Position numbers and translations under genes: made by a program. The notes below the pieces were generated by a model. That model was not told the DNA's origin and did no database searches. It saw nothing but the letters and a program-made list of their open reading frames with translations. DNA of 64,000 nucleotides from Winogradskyella undariae. Its GTDB lineage: Bacteria; Bacteroidota; Bacteroidia; Flavobacteriales; Flavobacteriaceae. Positions 62,747 to 64,000 of the stretch are shown in pieces. Location: the NCBI RefSeq assembly GCF_013285155.1, contig NZ_JABTEL010000001.1, positions 496,001 through 560,000 of the forward strand, given 5' to 3'. Each line of letters begins with the position of its first letter. The first letter of the stretch is position 1.

Positions 62747-64000
62747 ATGAAAATAAAAAATAATATACTAAATTCTAGTAAACAACTAGGTTTAGCTTTA
62801 CTTCTATTGACTTTAGCATTTTTTACAAGTTGTGAAGATGCTTACGAAATAGGACCGGATGATGAAATAACAGAAAGTAATGCAATTACTAATTTAACTG
62901 AGTTTACAGATGGTGTTATAGGTGTTTATGCTGTTATACCTGGTAATTCTGCTATCACTTGGAACTCTTGGTTTGCAGATGAAGTGCAATTACCTGAATC
63001 TAATAATGGTTCTGGTGTACAAGTACATACTTGGTCTATTAATACTTCAGAAGATACTTCAGCGGGTATATATAGTGGGTATGCTACTGTTATAAACAGA
63101 GCTAACCGTATTTTAGAAGCTGGTAATAGTATTGCAATATCTACGGATGAGCAAGCTGAGTTTGATAAATTAAGAGGTGAGTTATATGCGATTAGAGCTT
63201 GGGCTCATTTTAAACAAATGGTATATTTTAGTAGTTCTTATACTGATGAGTCAGCTTTAGCTGTTCCTTATCTAGATTATTCTGTTGTTTTAGAGCAACC
63301 AGCTAGAAATACAGTAGGTGAAGTATTTGCAGGTATCGAAGCAGACCTTACTTTAGCAAAGGATTTAATTCCAACGACGTTTACAGAAAACATTTTCTTT
63401 ACTTTAGATGCTGTTACAGCACTTGAGGCTAGAATGGCTTTATACCGTCAAGATTATCCAACTGCAATTGCTAAATCAACATTACTGATTGATAGTTATA
63501 CTTTAACAGATGATTCTAATTACACTAACATGTGGAATGATAATGAAGATTCTGAGATAATTTTCAAGTTAGCTAGAGAAGTAGGAGGATCTGCTATAGG
63601 TCAGTTTTATACTACTGTTTCTGGATCTCTTGATTGGATCTCTTCAGATAAATTATATAATTCTTATGATGCTAACGATATTAGATTAGGTCTAATTGGT
63701 GCAACTAATAGATCTATTAATAAATATCCAGGTGTTGCTGCTCAAACAGGTTTAAATGATCTTAAAGAGTTTCGTGTTGCTGAACAATATTTAATTAGAG
63801 CTGAAGCTTATGCACAATCAACTCAGTTAGGACTTGCTGCAGCTGATTATAATGCACTTAGAACAACTAGAATTTCTAGTTATACTGATGAGAGTTTTAC
63901 CAATGTTACTGATGCAATGTCTAAGATATTAGATGAGCGTTTTAGAGAATTAGCTTTTGAAGGACACAGATTTTTAGATTTAAAAAGAACTGGTACTGAT
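62747..64000 (+). CDS. SusD/RagB-family surface lipoprotein (3' end outside window)
   Basis: The frame opens at ATG 62747, 12 bases after susC, and stays open for 418 codons to the end of the window. The lipoprotein signal is LALLLLTLAFFTSCEDAYE. SusD features include LRGELYAIRAWAHFKQMVYF (TPR-like helix), ALAVPYLDYSVV, RNTVGEVFAGIEADLTLAKD and the near-terminal ILDERFRELAFEGHRFLDLK. It caps the SusC barrel and binds the substrate at the cell surface. About the last 30-60 residues are expected beyond the edge. Confidence 0.93.
   Translation, partial: MKIKNNILNSSKQLGLALLLLTLAFFTSCEDAYEIGPDDEITESNAITNLTEFTDGVIGVYAVIPGNSAITWNSWFADEVQLPESNNGSGVQVHTWSINTSEDTSAGIYSGYATVINRANRILEAGNSIAISTDEQAEFDKLRGELYAIRAWAHFKQMVYFSSSYTDESALAVPYLDYSVVLEQPARNTVGEVFAGIEADLTLAKDLIPTTFTENIFFTLDAVTALEARMALYRQDYPTAIAKSTLLIDSYTLTDDSNYTNMWNDNEDSEIIFKLAREVGGSAIGQFYTTVSGSLDWISSDKLYNSYDANDIRLGLIGATNRSINKYPGVAAQTGLNDLKEFRVAEQYLIRAEAYAQSTQLGLAAADYNALRTTRISSYTDESFTNVTDAMSKILDERFRELAFEGHRFLDLKRTGTD

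Overview
The window comes from a low-GC member of the Bacteroidota, most likely a marine-type Flavobacteriaceae. Support for this: gldB and gldC (gliding motility) beside dnaG and nadE, a SusC/SusD pair, several genes preceded by the Bacteroidota -7 motif TAnnTTTG, and many lipoproteins and DUF families typical of the phylum. The genus cannot be fixed from the sequence. I see no tRNA, rRNA, CRISPR array, transposase or prophage.

Layout. 1-9.0 kb is conserved housekeeping: the end of a beta-barrel gene, a 4-bp microsatellite, an SMR exporter, dnaG, an atypical response regulator, nadE, gldB-gldC, a tandem pair of secreted paralogs, a DUF4230 protein and a rhodanese. 9.0-24.7 kb is a nearly complete aerobic phenylacetate (paa) gene set behind a TetR regulator: paaE-A-B-C-D-G, a PLP dehydratase, paaH-I, a zinc peptidase, paaJ, paaZ, a GIY-YIG protein, paaF and paaY. 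No paaK (phenylacetate-CoA ligase) is present. 24.7-30.4 kb holds an Lrp regulator, the E2 of a branched-chain 2-oxoacid dehydrogenase, ilvE and a fused E1 alpha/beta. 30.6-38.2 kb is a thiamin operon behind a TPP riboswitch: thiS, thiC, a ThiE/TenI-like gene, thiD, thiE, thiG, thiH and thiF-rhodanese. 38.4-59.6 kb is mixed housekeeping: cold-shock protein, SulP transporter, DUF4136 lipoprotein, hutU with a small DUF5522 gene, an operon ending in hemL, two Spy-like proteins, a large zinc metalloprotease, lysS, a Pmp3-type peptide, lipB, a DUF1275 protein, a nucleoid-associated protein, a two-domain lipoprotein and rnhB. 59.8-64 kb is a susC gene and the start of susD, which runs off the end.

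Working together. PaaABCE with PaaD, G, Z, F, H and J would take phenylacetyl-CoA to acetyl-CoA and succinyl-CoA, with PaaI and PaaY as salvage thioesterases. The adjoining aminotransferase and oxoacid dehydrogenase genes supply acyl-CoAs from amino acids. They could in principle make phenylacetyl-CoA from phenylpyruvate, which would explain the missing ligase; this is inference.

The most striking sequence-level feature is a dense set of short palindromic repeats confined to about 10.7-35.2 kb. Several families are interleaved in nearly every intergenic gap. Longer composite elements (171-172 bp and 88 bp) share end sequences. Two repeat copies are read in frame inside the E1 and E2 genes. 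Repeat sequence also creates false upstream start codons for several genes, so I chose shorter starts there.
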